From NCBI GenBank assembly GCA_015501075.1, contig JADNYJ010000184.1, positions 1-64,000 on the forward strand: a DNA stretch of 64,000 bases, given 5' to 3'. Source of the stretch: Gymnopilus junonius (lineage: Eukaryota > Basidiomycota > Agaricomycetes > Agaricales > Galerinaceae). This document shows, in pieces, positions 12,991 through 25,738 of the stretch. The notes beneath the pieces are model-generated. The model did not search any database. It saw nothing but the letters and a program-made list of their open reading frames with translations, and had not been told where the DNA came from. Position 1 is the stretch's first letter; every line of letters starts with the position of its first letter. The translations under genes and the position numbers were made by a program.

Positions 12991-14567
12991 TTACCACCGC
13001 TTCGCCTTTTTACCATTCTGGATGGAAAAAATATCAGAACACATATGAACTCCCAGGAAAAAAAGAGAATATGAGTTACCCTCTTAGAGTCTCTTTGAAG
13101 GTCACGTTTTCGAGACTTAGGTGAAGAAACATCAACATCCATAGCCTCATCTTCGTCCTCGTCCTCATTATCGTTGACAGTCTCATCGGAATCCCTTGGA
13201 ACAGGGTATATGGGCCATGAGTTGATCTTGCCATCTTCACCTCCGGTTACCAAGATTTGATTCTGAATTATAGTCAATCGATTGACGAAAGTTGGCGAAA
13301 GGGTTAAAATTCTCACTTCTTCGTCCCATAGGAGACTACGCACGACGCCCGTATGCCCATGGGTCCAGAGTTTGTGGAGGCCCCAGGGGGCATCTGGGAC
13401 AGAAACGTTCATATTGGATAACATAGCGATGTCGCCTCTAATGAGGACCATCAGCATTATCCTTTAAAAGTAAGAGCCGTACATGCTTACTCATTGGATC
13501 CAGTGAATATTGTAGGATTTGGGTAACAATGACTTGAGCTGTGGGTCGTGATGAGATAGTCCGTGACCCATGTCCTGCGTTGATGCAAGACTGGCGAACG
13601 TATGTCGAGGCTCAGCAGTTGGTCTAACTGTTCAAAATTTGGGATGAGCTATTTCACAACGAGTCGGAAGATGAATACGAACATCGCTTTGCCAGGTGCT
13701 AAATGTTTCCATGTCACTAGCGGCCCAGATCGCTGCAGAGTCAAGATTGGGACATCCTTGAATCCATCCTGCCTGGGATACACTGCATCCCCAATTACCG
13801 ACTTGTATCGTGGCCTCATCTTCATCGTCTTCATCTGCATTAGAGGTACAAAGAAGACCATCAGTTGACCCAGAGAGTAGGATATTGTTGTTCGTTTCAG
13901 GATCTTTGGACGATGCAAAGGAAAGTGTGGTGATATCGTCTGAGTGCGTTGATGTATGAGCCCGTAAAGGTGTTGCTGGTTGTCGCGGATCCCTGGGCAA
14001 GATGAGAAAAAAAAAAACTAAACTGTGAGGCTTATAGCGCACCAATACAAGATTGACGCTTCTTCCCCTTGTAGATCCGTTCCAGCGGCAACAGTCAGGC
14101 CATCTGGGGAGACATCACAACAAAGTAGAGGCTGAGTCTTGCCAAGGTTAGTCACTGTAGTGAATCGCTTGATATGAGTTGTCAGATATCCCAAAGCTAA
14201 AAAATAGACACAGGAAATGCGCACTCTTTATGCTATGAGAATTAGTTCGTTCATCCCATGCTTTTATACTTCCGTCTCGACCAGAGGAAATCAGGCATTT
14301 TTGGACTACACCGCCGAGATTTACAGCGGTTCGTATAGATGTTGTAGCATCTTTGTGACCCTCGAGTGTTTGAATACCTTGTAAAGTATTTTTGTCGAAG
14401 AGATCGATAACATTAAAAGGCGAAGAAGTCGAGGCGGCGTAACATGCAGGTAGGGAGGTTATAGAGAGAATGTAACCTGTACTGGTGGAAGATTTTGACG
14501 ATCTTCGGGGTGATTTCTCTTCCTGCAGATGGGGCGATTCGAGCAACAGTCTATGCCTTTCATCCAT
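12991..14567 (-). CDS. WD40-repeat protein, WDR89 family
   Basis: A seven-exon gene. The exons are 14225-14567, 14043-14154, 13683-13992, 13491-13627, 13317-13437, 13080-13262 and 12991-13017. All introns are GT-AG, 50-70 nt, and the spliced frame is exactly 411 codons including the stop. WD-type blades are visible: VVQKCLISSGRDGSIKAWDE, then CCDVSPDGLTVAAGT...ILYWDPR, HSDDITTLSF...LLSGSTDGLL, FTGSNEGDIAML and HTGVVRSLLWDEENQILVTG. The third intron (14155-14224) has a clear CTGAC branch site. The protein ends in an acidic stretch and a short basic tail (KRNGKKAKRW), as I expect for WDR89 homologues. Its cellular role is not established. It is divergently arranged with the MFS gene, whose start lies 464 bp away. 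Confidence 0.85.
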
Positions 14568-15031
14568 GGTAATCGTAGGCGACGAAAGAAATTCCGGGGA
14601 GCATTTCCAGAGGGCAATACCAAATAGACCAGGAGATGTCGCTTGATTGCGCCAAATACGCTCAAATTTTCATCACACTGCCACCCACGCACAGTTACTC
14701 CTCATTTTCCTCTGGCTTTTGCTATGTACCTGTACCATCTAAACTGATGCATGTTGCTTTTGCTTTGTTCTCTTTCTTCCTCAGAGCTCGGCTTTATTCC
14801 AGGTTACTACCTTGCCTTCTGGTCTCGGTAGCGGGAAAATCTTCCTTCATTTGACTTGACTGCCGTTGTACGCATGGCGTCACTGACTCAATATAGGACG
14901 GACTTCCGACCCGGCCGCGGCACGGATGGCTAGGATTATGAATCCGAGTTGAAAGCTTACAAAAAGTCTTTTGCTTGCTTCTCAACATCATGCCGCTTTC
15001 TTGAGTGCGTAAATAGCTGCCATCTTCCATC

Positions 15032-16996
15032 ATGACAAGCGCATCCTCCCCGACCGCTACGATAACCGTCGAGTCTCACCAGCCACCGACGAAGGTTAAC
15101 GAACAAGGAGATAAAAGTGTGGAGAATGCAAACTTGGAAGGAGAAAATTCTTCTTCTCCCACAAAAGATTTGGATTTCTCCCTATCCCTCGGAATCTACG
15201 TTACGACCCTAAGAAGCCCCACCACTTTGGCCTTGTGTTGAACGTCGCATTTGGATTTGCTAGCACGTTCAGTGAGTTGACTGACACGACTTCATGAATT
15301 ACTTGCTAATATTATTCGGACCTAACCAAGCTGTCGCAAATTTGTACTATTGCCAGCCGCTCCTAAGTATGTTGGCCCATGCTTCGGTGATATCGATAAG
15401 GCTCATTTCTTTCAGTTCAACTATCTATAGCTTTCAACGTTTCATACAGCGAGGTGTCACGGTAAGTGGAGTATTGCTATCTACCTCTTTCGAGAATTTT
15501 GACCTTTTCTTTCCAAAGGATACCAACCCTAGTTCAAGCTGGGTAAGTATTTTGTGCTCCTTGCTTTGATCGGACGATCTTAACAATACGAAACCCAGTT
15601 ATGCCATCGGCTTGGTGCTTATATCTCCCCTTGGTGATCTCCTCCGTCGGCGACAATTAATCCTCTGCATTGTTACAATATCCACTTCACTGACAATCGG
15701 GCTCGCTGTGACGAACAAACTCGCCGTCTTTGAAGCTCTGACATTCCTTGTCGGTGTCGTCACCGTCACACCTCAAATTTTAATACCCTTAGCAGCCGAC
15801 CTAGCCCCTGAAAAAAGACGGGCATCCGCCATTTCTGTTGTTCTCGCAGGGTTACTCTTTGGTGTCCTTATTGCTCGGGTTCTGGCTGGCGTTATCGCGG
15901 AATTTCAGTCATGGAGAGTGGTGTACTACTTCGCCATTGGAGTGCAGGCACTAGTTCTCGTCGGAAGTTACTTCATACTTCCTGATTATCCATCTAAAAA
16001 CAACGACTTAACATACTTGAAGATTCTGTGGACTATGGCCAAATTTGCTGTAACTGAACCCCTGTTGATTCAAGCTTGCCTGTTGAATTTAGGGTCAAGC
16101 GCCTGCTTCAGCAATTTCTGGGTCACCCTGACGTTCCTTCTCGGTGGGCCGCCTTATGATTACTCAACGTGAGCAATATTCTCCTTCTCAAAATAATTTG
16201 CCTATTGAGGTTGTTCATCAGACTCGTTATTGGACTGTTTGGCTTGGTGGGCATGTTCGGTGTGATGATGGGGCCTCTTATCGGGCGTACCATTGACCGA
16301 CTTGTTCCCTGGTATGCATCGCTTGTCAGCATCCTCAATCTTATCGTCTTTCAGGCTGTACAACTAGGAGCTGGTGGTATCAATGTTGCAGCCGTTGTGA
16401 TTGCTGTGATTGGGCTAGATGTTTTCCGCCAGTCTTTGCAGGTCTCACTGACTACTGCAGTCTTTGGGTGCGCTGTTTCGTTCTAAATTATTGTGTGGGA
16501 TGCTTTATTCTAATTGCTCTCATAGAATTTCAGTTGCCGCTAGATCTCGACTGAATGCGCTAATGATTCTCTCTGTATGCTGACTTTGCCTTCTGTCTTG
16601 TTTTACACATTAAATAAAATTTCTCTATAGATTTTCATCGGGCAAGTCACAGGAACCGCAGTCGGCACCAACCTCTTTGTGAGGTTCGGATGGCGAGCTG
16701 CCGCGGCATTTTCGATGGCATTCTATGCTTGGATGATGGTCATTCTCCTACTCCGCGGGCCGCATTGTAAACGATATACCTGGTTCGGATATGAGGGAGG
16801 TCTAGAAGCGAGGAAGAAAGTGGTTGAGGAGCAAAAAAGATTACAACAGGATAAGGCGAAAGACGATGATCCACCTTCGCTGACGCAGGAAAAGGAAAAG
16901 GGAGGTGAAAATGGCGACGTGGATAAAAAGGAAGATACCAGTGTGGGTGTAGAAATGATAGACGAAGAAAAGGGGAAAACTGACCTTACGAGTTAG
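15032..16996 (+). CDS. MFS transporter (one-base frameshift in exon 1)
   Basis: A major facilitator superfamily permease, probably a plasma-membrane exporter or importer with unknown substrate. The layout is an N-terminal soluble tail, then FGFLPIPRNLRYDPKKPHHF, membrane helices with VANLYYCQPLLIQLSIAFNV, the loop LGDLLRRRQ, GPLIGRTIDR, and a charged C-terminal tail rich in Lys/Glu/Asp. Seven introns fit in phase: 15272-15330, 15367-15415, 15462-15518, 15543-15598, 16169-16221, 16468-16525 and 16575-16630. The N-terminal frame from the ATG at 15032 runs out of register around 15169-15171. One more T in the GATTTGG run would restore the conserved FGFLPIP reading. The spliced length, 1577, is exactly one short of a multiple of three. 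Either the gene is freshly broken or this is a homopolymer error; all later exons are clean. Confidence 0.85.
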
Positions 16997-17436
16997 AAAC
17001 GAGCCTTTCATGATTCTACTATTCGGCAATAATGGACTATTTTCAAATGATTTTCTTTAGAGATGCACCTACTGTATCCCATTCTCTCAGACTCAAATAA
17101 AGTAATTATTGAGTGGTCCGTATGACCATTGACTACAAACTGAGAGATGGATCGTTGTTGAATTGTTGCACCTTTGTTTTAATGTTTGGTCCTCTAGTCT
17201 GGTCATAGCAGGAACAAAGAGGAACAAGCAACGCGTCTGAGCTCATCCAGACTTGAGCGCAAATTCACTTGATCGGAATCATGCCTTTCCCCTCCAAATA
17301 CGTCTCTGAATCTTTCATGTGCACTAAATAATAACGCCGTATAAAATCTCAAATTTGAGCAATGAATGAATCTTTAATCAGTAAGATCACTTTTCTCACA
17401 CGGGTGGAGTTGTATTGAGGCTTGATTTTGAAAACG

Positions 17437-19356
17437 ATGTTGGCAGACCCATTTACGCTTTCCCATCCGACTGCTGTTCAAACTTCCTTTTTTGCTGGAG
17501 CATTATTCGCCAGATTTGACGCCACTGGAAGATTCATTGCCGCCGCACGCCTGAATGGCCCTGCGGAGATATGGGATCTGGAAACTCGAGCACCAATTAG
17601 ATGGTTGGACGGGCATGTGAAGTCAATCACCAGCATTGAGTACGTTTTTTTGACCACCAGTTTGAAAGAATACGGAATTCATCTGTCATACTCAATAGCT
17701 GGTCACGGAACTCCCGCTACTTACTGACCTCTTCAAAAGACTGGAATGTCCTCGTGTGGGATCTGGCGTCGACTTGTGACCCCCCACAGCGACATAACTC
17801 TATACGGTTCGACGCACCTGTGGTTTCTTCTTCATTTCATCCAAACAATAGGTATGGATCCTATTTTCGGAAATCTTTTTCGCCTGAAGCTGAACTATTC
17901 GCCATCTTCCAGTCAGATTATTCTTGTACTGTTAGCAACCGGAGAAGCATATGTCTGCGATCTGAGGAAACAACATAAATCAAGAGTGGAATTAGTGGAG
18001 TCATCGCTGATGAAGGGAGGACGAGGACGAAAGCAATGGACAAGGGCCGTGCGGTAGGTTCTTTAAGCTCTGTCTTCTTCAAGTCGCTCATCTCGTTAGA
18101 ATTTAGCTCTCCCATAACTACCGCACGTTTTGACCCGACAGGCAAAAATATCTTTGTGGGCACGGCTGCAGGATACCTTCTCGTATTCAATACCAGGACT
18201 AAGACCGTTCGTCTCGTTCACCTAGCAAGCTTTGTGACTCTTATAATCCCGGTAGATGATTGCTCGTCACAAGATTTCGGGTGCGGGCGCAATGAAGGGT
18301 CTCGAATTCACGAAATCAGGACGGTGGGGCTTGCTGTCTTCCCCCTTTCAGAGACTGAACTCACTTCCGCCGTTCCCTGTACTCAGGAGGCTAGTCACTA
18401 ATTCTTCGGATCGCACTCTGCGGCAGTTCATACTCCCAACATACTCTCCCCTTCCAACAGACGCAGAGCTTCAACATCACACATATCCACCTTTCTTGGA
18501 CGTTGAACTAGAACCTACACATCGATTTAACGACCCAATCAATAAAACCGCTTGGCATGCGATGTCTTACAGTCCAGATGGTGACTGGCTGGCTGGAGGT
18601 ACATGAGCATTAGTTTCGCTTTTCGGTCAGCTAAAGCTAAATGCGATTGTTACGAAACAGGTTCTGCAGACCCATCAGGTCACAAAATATACATATGGGA
18701 TATATCCAATGATGGGCAGCTTGCGAGTGCTCTGGATGGAGGACGCGAACCCCTTGTATATCTACATGTGAATCTTTAACTGTGCCTATCATCATCTTTG
18801 GACACCAAATTCATTTCCCCTTAGTGGCATCCAGCAAAGTCATCTCTAGCTTCTACAACGAATCAAGGCAGTATTCTTATTTGGCATCATCCAAACCCAG
18901 AAAGATGGGGCGCCTTTGCTGGAGGTTTCGAGGAAGTGGATGAGAATGTTCAATATGAAGAACGTGAAGATGAATTTGACATTGTCAGCATGCATTCTCT
19001 GACATTCTCTGCGTCACAAGCTGATTTTTCCCTTTTAGGAGGATGAAGCGGTTCTCCATGAAAGAAAGATGAAAGCTGAAGAGGAAGAGGTCGACATCGA
19101 CACTGTCGTTACTGGTGCAGAAGCAGCTGTTCTCGGTGGGAAAGGCGCTCAAAGCGACAATAAAGGCGGAGCCACCACACCAGTCGGAAACGGGATCTCG
19201 CATTTCATGGATACTGACAAGCTCGGGTCTGTAGGGTTGGGTGATGACTTGATAGATGTGGAAACTGCTTGGGCAGAAGAGGATCCAGACGGCGATACGC
19301 CTGGCGGATGGAAGATGAAGGTCATTATGGAGGATGAGGCGGCTGACTATTATTGA
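17437..19356 (+). CDS. SWD1: COMPASS subunit Swd1 (RbBP5 homologue)
   Basis: Swd1/RbBP5 is a WD40 propeller core subunit of the Set1/MLL histone H3-K4 methyltransferase complex and acts in the nucleus. Nine exons splice to 486 residues through eight GT-AG introns: 17640-17698, 17852-17912, 18054-18106, 18207-18255, 18324-18386, 18599-18660, 18768-18824 and 18984-19038. Visible family marks include FARFDATGRFIAAARLNG, a blade SRNSRYLLTSSKDWNVLVWD, ARHKISGAGAMKGLEFTKSG followed by RRLVTNSSDRTLR, and the hinge WGAFAGGFEEVDENVQYEER followed by EDEFDIED, which is highly diagnostic of RbBP5. The acidic C-terminal tail ends ADYY. It is in line with the cyclin gene downstream but has its own 517-bp spacer. 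All exons are intact. Confidence 0.93.
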
Positions 19357-19873
19357 TTGACTGGCTCATCAACGCAAAGTATTTATTGATTTGATTTTGC
19401 GTTTACTTAACTTATTATGCTTCTTCCAATGTCAGGGTGCCCATATCTTCTTGAGAAGATGGATTTCAAAGCGATTCATTTATGCCCGCTTCTTTCGGCG
19501 ACTTTGTCTTGCAAGGTCCGACCTGAAGCTTTAAGGTTATCTTAGCCCTGTAGACGAGCGTCATTTCAATACGAACTGCAACGTTCACAATGACGTAGTT
19601 GTGGACCTGGACTCTTAGTTCGCCTTTTCCGGGGTTTCTTGCTATAACAAGTCATTAGTCACTTTGCTCGTGATTTATGATCGGCCACTTTCCGTAAACA
19701 ATAAACCACGCCGCAGACAATTTCGTTTCCCTTTCCATTCCCTTTCGTTCTTCCCTTCCCCCTTTACTCTATACATCCCTTGACGGGGTAATTTGTAGAC
19801 GTTTATTGGAAAGAAAAAGTACATTGCTTCGTAGCACACATTCCTACCCACTCACTCATTATCCCTTTGGATT

Positions 19874-21805
19874 ATGGCGGAGCAACACTCCCAGCGACGA
19901 CATCCCGCCTCACTTATACCTATGGCTGAACACAACCCGCTTCTCCTAACTCTTCTGCAAAGGCGTGTTTCGATGGATATGATTGAATATGTAGCCCGCC
20001 AAGCAGCAAGAGTTATTCGTGTTGATGGCGATCCTGAGCCAGGTTCTCCTCTGCAATGCGCGTCGTCTACGAGTTCTGAGGTTCAGGCGCTTCCGACACC
20101 GCCCCTTTCCCCTGTAAAGGAGAAGTCTAATGAACAGGTGACGACGAGCCAGCCCTCGAAAGATGCGACGGCGACGGAAAAGGAGGCCGCTCCCTTGATT
20201 TCGTTGGAGAGATTTATTCTGCACTTGGTTCGGTGTTCAAATGTGCAAGTATCGACCTTGCTTACCACATTAGTCTACCTCGATCGGCTTCGCTCAAAAC
20301 TGCCTACTATGGCCAAGGGTATGTTTTATATTCATGTTGTTCGTTGAATTGTGCCATTGACTATTTGATTCTCATTCGACAGGCATGTCTTGTACGCGGC
20401 ATCGTGTCTTTCTCGCCACTTTGATTGTGACGGCCAAGTACCTTAACGATTCTTCTCCGAAGAACGTACACTGGTCCAACTATGCTGTTCTTTTCGACGT
20501 TGCCGAAATCAATCTCATGGAAAAACAGTTACTCTATCTTTTGGACTACGAGTTACGGTTTGACGAAAAGGAGGTTTGCAAGCACTTTGCACCTTTTATG
20601 ACGGAGTCAAGCTTAAACGCGCGGGTGTCTGCGGTAACAAAAGTGGCCAAGGCGGGCAAAGCGAGGGCTGAGGCGCAGCAATACTCGCAAAGCCTTCATA
20701 CACCAACCGACGAGGAGCCTCAACCCCCTGCTGAAGCTCATCTAGCGCCGGCCAGCTCTGCCCGCTCTAGAATTCCGTCGACGTCGTTGTCTGTATCTAC
20801 CACACCTGCACCCTTACATGCTATGATCGCGACACCTGCTCCAGCCGCCTCACAACACCTGCTCGCTCTGGGACTCTATCGGCGTCCTCTTCAGCTGCTT
20901 CTTCCTTGACTTCTGCAGTCCGCGGTATTGCTCGCAAAATTTCCACCGCTCATCTACGTCAACCAGCAGCTACTGCAGCTTTATACTCAAGTCTAAGCAC
21001 GGAATCATCGTCTTCCAATTCGTCTACATCTTCTTCCTCGGATATTGCCTCGCTTGTTGACGACACAGGATCTAGCTCGTCGTCTTCTGGTTGGGCAAGT
21101 AATGAATCAGACGCCGAAGATGAAACAGATCTGAATCAAGCCATTGGTATTGTTGAACCTAGTTCATCCACATCGCAGTTGGGACGTACCATTCCCGCTA
21201 GCGTAGCTCTCGCTGGCCCTGGCACGATGAAGAAACCTTTCTCTATGCGCCCTATACCCACCCACGCTTACAAATCTAATGGCACGCCAAATTCAAAAAA
21301 CGACATTACTCCGACCAAAGCTCGAAAGCCGTCGGATACTTCGTCTATCCACACTGTCACCGCGTCGCCTCTTGTTTCTCGGAAAAGAACACTGACGAGT
21401 CGACCTGAAACCAAGCGGCAGGCTCCTGGCTCTCTAAAAAGTAAACCCTCGTCGAGTTCTATATCCTCCAAAGGAAAGGAACCTGTTCGTATGCCGGCTA
21501 GCTCGACGATGCCTTCCATTTCGATCCAGACAAATTCAACACCTTCTATGAAGCTGCGCTCTGGGACTGTGGCGCTTCGCTCTTCTGTGGCTCTATATTC
21601 TGGACCGGCTTTATCTCATCCCAGCGGTGGGTCTGCGACAACGTCTTCTAGTACGACACGCAGCGTAGGTTCCATTATCAGCAGAATGTGGGGGGCTGCT
21701 GCAGCAAATCTCAAGGCAGGAGTTAGCTCTCAGAGCCTTTGTTCAACCGCCGCAGAGGCGGAAATGCGTCCTTTGGTTAGCCACGCCGATGGCGTCTCTG
21801 CATGA
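19874..21805 (+). CDS. Pcl-type cyclin (Pho85-cyclin family), one-base frameshift in tail
   Basis: A cyclin that would partner a Pho85/Cdk5-type kinase. The cyclin box runs from [20 protein letters not shown] through [20 protein letters not shown] to [19 protein letters not shown] text (here [20 protein letters not shown]) and ends [17 protein letters not shown]. One intron (20319-20382) splits MAKG/MSCT in phase. After the box the protein is a long Ser/Thr/Pro-rich tail. The reading frame changes near 20842, inside the tail; one additional C in the GCTCCAGCC stretch would join ATPAP to [13 protein letters not shown]. The spliced length, 1868, is one short of a multiple of three, in agreement with a single missing base. 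Even as read, the cyclin box is complete. A homopolymer sequence error is a serious possibility. Confidence 0.85.
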
Positions 21806-22965
21806 TGTGCCCTTCCCTCTTTGTGAACGATCCATTTCTATTTTACCACTTTAAATGCCTTGACCACTTTCATTCGGCGGACGTTATATTTTTCATATTT
21901 TTTATCTCTTTCACATTTAAATATTTTCTTTATCGCTCACTTGCTGAGTTGCTGCGCCTACGCCGTCACCTTTCGTCCCTCGCTGCTTCTCATTCCCTTT
22001 TCACCTTCATGGTTCTCTGTTATGCTCCCATCCCACCCTTTCCCTCAGTGCCTCACTGAATGACTCACAGACGCACCAATGCTCGGACAGATTCACATTG
22101 ACTATCCTATGTTTCATGCGCTAATTGTCTTTGACCCTTATATCGGGTACTTCGACTTGACATTCTACTATTGTACACTATCCCCCGTCTTCCCATTAAA
22201 ATATCCTCTTCCACACCCTGCAACTTTGTAGAACATCGCACATGTACAGTACTATTTTCATAAAAATGCATCATCAATGTACCAATTTATCTATCTCGAT
22301 TCTTAATATTAACATACGCAGTCAAATCCATTTCTATTCTTTCAAACGAGCGGTACCCGACTAACGTCAAGTTTACACGGCTTGAAGCGCAACCCAGGAA
22401 GTCATGGTTAGAACTGGCGAGCAAGTAGAGGAGCGTGCAAGGTTGATTGTTTCAACTCCAGGATTCTGGGCCCGATTTCTAATTGTTCAAGGAGACCTGT
22501 GATATGACAGACAGTCGTATTTAAGAACAGGCAGTCGGCAATTCTGAGTCGAAACAGATAGGAGTTGTTACTGTATTAGGAAATATCTACCGTATATGTT
22601 AAGCGCCTTATTGAAGGGCCGAGCAGAAGAAAGAACCTATATGCGAGGAATGGAAGTTATCTTTCTAAGTATGGATAAGTCAGACCATTATAGGCAAATA
22701 TTTTCTTAGTTGACAAGATGCTGAGGGGATAAGTATTAAGAATGGAAGGCTCGAGGTGATTTCAGCATTCACTAGTGCGGCATGGATATTATATTCAATT
22801 GCTCGTAAAGACAACACAAACTTGCCGAGTTAGCATCACATAGTAGAAATAATTATCATAGAAGAAAATATTAGATCAAAACAATCCAAGACTGATCAGT
22901 TTGGACCGGCCCTGAGTTCGTCCATACGGACCCACAACCCTCCCTATTGAAATGTCATGTTTATC
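21806..22965. other. Intergenic, 3' flanks of two convergent genes
   Basis: A T-rich region between the cyclin and the convergent P450 gene. It contains only short frames without motifs, and probably the two 3' UTRs. Confidence 0.5.
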
Positions 22966-25612
22966 TCAATGCCCTTCCACAAGCAACAAAAAAAAGCGAA
23001 CCTTGATATACATAGTCAAATGTATTCCAGGGCAGATCTTCTCCAATGCCTTTCGATTGCCACAGTCTTTCCAGCTCGCAGGGGGCTTGAATTCTTCAGG
23101 TTGAGCTTCAGGTACCATCCTAAAGTTTGTGAACTGCTGCAAGAGTCGAATGAGGAAGAACGATGATTCTTGGTATGCAAACTGTTCGAGATATGTAGAT
23201 CAGCTCTTCCAGATTTTCTTCTTTTGGAAGTAGCCAACTCTTACATACCTGTTGGCCCAGACAAATACGCGGACCTGCATTGAATGGACAGAAAATATAT
23301 GGATTTGGAGTCAAATATTTGTGTAAGCGCTCATCCAAGAAACGGTCAGGATCAAATTCCAGGGCTGGTTTGGAATTTGAGTATGCCGGAAATCAGAATA
23401 CGCTGATACACCAAACTTGAACAACAAACCGTCAGGTCCCCATAGATCTGTGCGACGATGCATGTGGAAAATGCTATAGAGAATCCTTTGAGAGTGCGCT
23501 AAGCCATCGCTCTGAAAACATTTCGAGAGAAGTTATCACCTAGTATTATTTGGAATATAATATGGTTTTGAACCGGGCGTTTTAGAGGTCCAAACTGTTT
23601 CTTTACAGGATGATCTAGAGAACCACAAAATTATGATCCATTATTCAGGGCCAATCTTCTCAGTACATGACATACCGGCTGTCGAATGGCCTATTTTACA
23701 AGCATCAGTATATCAAAATTTTAAGATTATCAGCACTACACTTACACAGGAGGATACAATCTCAAAACCTCTGCATATGACACAAATGGGATCAGTATAA
23801 GGCCCACGATCATCACAAGGTATTAAACTGACCATTGAGGAAAGCCCTTAGATACTTTGTATCGCGAATATCGTCATAGGTTGGTCTCTTCGTGGCTCCG
23901 ATCTTGTCAAGAACTTCTTGATGAAGACGCTGAGCTATGTTTGGGTATTGGGTGAGCATGTAAAAAGCATATGACAACAAAGATGCAGTCTTATAAAAAA
24001 AAGTGTAAGCAAAGCCTGGCTTTTGGTCTGATTGAGCTTACTGTATCGCGTCCTGCAACGAGGAGATTTATCAGCTAAATAAATAAAGCATATTAAGTAC
24101 GCTCTTGGTGAAATCCCGTAAACATGAAGTACCTCATCTTTTAGGACGCTCACATCTGTGCAATTTCAGTGGTTAATACAAGACTAAGAAGGATATTTCA
24201 ACCTTGCGTGTGTTTCACTAAGTGAGAAAGCAGAGTGCCGCTGCTCTCGTCTGTGCCCCCTAGATCAGCCTTCTCTGTTGCAGCAGTATTCTTCAAGGCT
24301 TCAATCATTAACGGCTCCATAAATCCATCCATGATCTTCCTCAAAGATTTGACCTTGTCACTCCAAAATTCTGACAAAGGCCAATTCGGCCCCATTCTTG
24401 TACGAAAAGCAGTGATGCTCTGCCCTTCCAGGAAAGCGTTGACAAAAACGTTAGAGGGATGATTGACAAATTCAGCTGAGTTTGGAATTTCTGAACATGG
24501 CGAATAGGGAAGGCCAGCCGAGAGTGACTCGACATCATGGCCGAAAAGGAATTGGGTACCTGAGTCGAAGGTGAAGTGAGATACAAGATCCTATGTTCAT
24601 GAATAAGAATGAGTTTGCATTTACAGTCTCCGAGAGATTGATATTTCCACGGCACCTGGAAATCAATGGCATGACCTTCAGCCAGGCGATGCTTTGCTAA
24701 ATCGAGCGCTCGGTACATATGCATATCAAAGTTGTCAAAATCCGTTATCCGCTCGCGTGTAAAGAACGGGCGAGTCATAGTCTGATGGAACCTATGTGTG
24801 TTGTGTCCTGAGTATTTCAGTACGCATCGGATTAACGCAGGACTCACTTCCACATATCACCTGAGATTTCGCAACAAATCAAATCTGTGCATTGAATGCA
24901 CAGGGAGAATAAAACGTACCATCAGAGTTGAAAACTCCAGTTCCAAGCAAAGAAACAAACTGAGAAAACATGATTTCGCCTGCAAGCCAGCTCGTCATTA
25001 AAAAACCTCCATGAAACAATGGCGAACCGGCCTTTGTCAAAGGAATCAAACTGGGTCACTAGAATTGACTAAGCAATGAGACAGGTATAAATCCTCTCTA
25101 TCCGATATACCACACAATATAGCTTTTCACCTTGACATGATCTGGTTCAAATGTAACGATCTAGACATCTGATAAGTTTGAAGTCCGCTGTAATAGTGAC
25201 ATGGCCAACTCACCCAATTGTCTGAAGGAAGTCTCAGCTGGAACACATTCCCGTACTTCTCCTTCCACTGCAGAAGTCTATCGCCTGGGTAGCCTGTCTT
25301 GAAATCATTGACTAAAGTCCTGATGATCGATAATCCCGCAAATGCAGGTCTCTTTTCTTCTATGTGAGGAATGATGAAAGCATTGTGAACCGCTGCTGCA
25401 TTTTTGTCAACATGTCTTGCATAATAGCATTGGAAAATGATAAGAAGGGGGCGAGCTAGGATTATAGAGAGTATAGCCAGCCAGTTCGGTACAATGACGA
25501 CCAAATATACGGCACTGAAACGTATGAGCCCAAAGGCGATGACTGAAGGAAGAAGGAAGAAAGGCAGGAGTTGGAGGACGTATTTTGGTCCTGGAGGGAT
25601 TTCCATGGTCAC
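22966..25612 (-). CDS. Cytochrome P450, CYP63-like
   Basis: A membrane-anchored haem-thiolate monooxygenase of the type expanded in wood- and litter-decay fungi (CYP63 and relatives, often linked to alkane, fatty-acid or xenobiotic oxidation). I join 16 exons over 15 introns. N-terminal hydrophobic helices ([31 protein letters not shown]) precede the catalytic domain. Landmarks are [42 protein letters not shown], the I-helix [18 protein letters not shown], the ExxR helix [35 protein letters not shown] and the haem loop [15 protein letters not shown] with its cysteine. All catalytic residues are present. The intron after DSFDKG (24980-25031) starts GC rather than GT. The start codon lies only about 120 bp from the first target-site copy of the transposon island, so the native promoter is probably separated from the gene. 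Confidence 0.88.
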
Positions 25613-25738
25613 CTCTTAAATCATCGATGGTGGTTCGAAGCGAATCTGGTCTTACGTTGGGACCAGGGGCCAAGCATGCTAAATATAGAAACCCTCCAAA
25701 ACACCCATAAATACTTGCATCAATATCATATCAAATCC

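Noticed and set aside
14197..14224. A 28-nt intron in the WDR89-like gene (GTGCGC...TTTTTTAG)
   Set aside because: Too short for this genome; the 70-nt version 14155-14224 has a CTGAC branch site and keeps the family text in frame.
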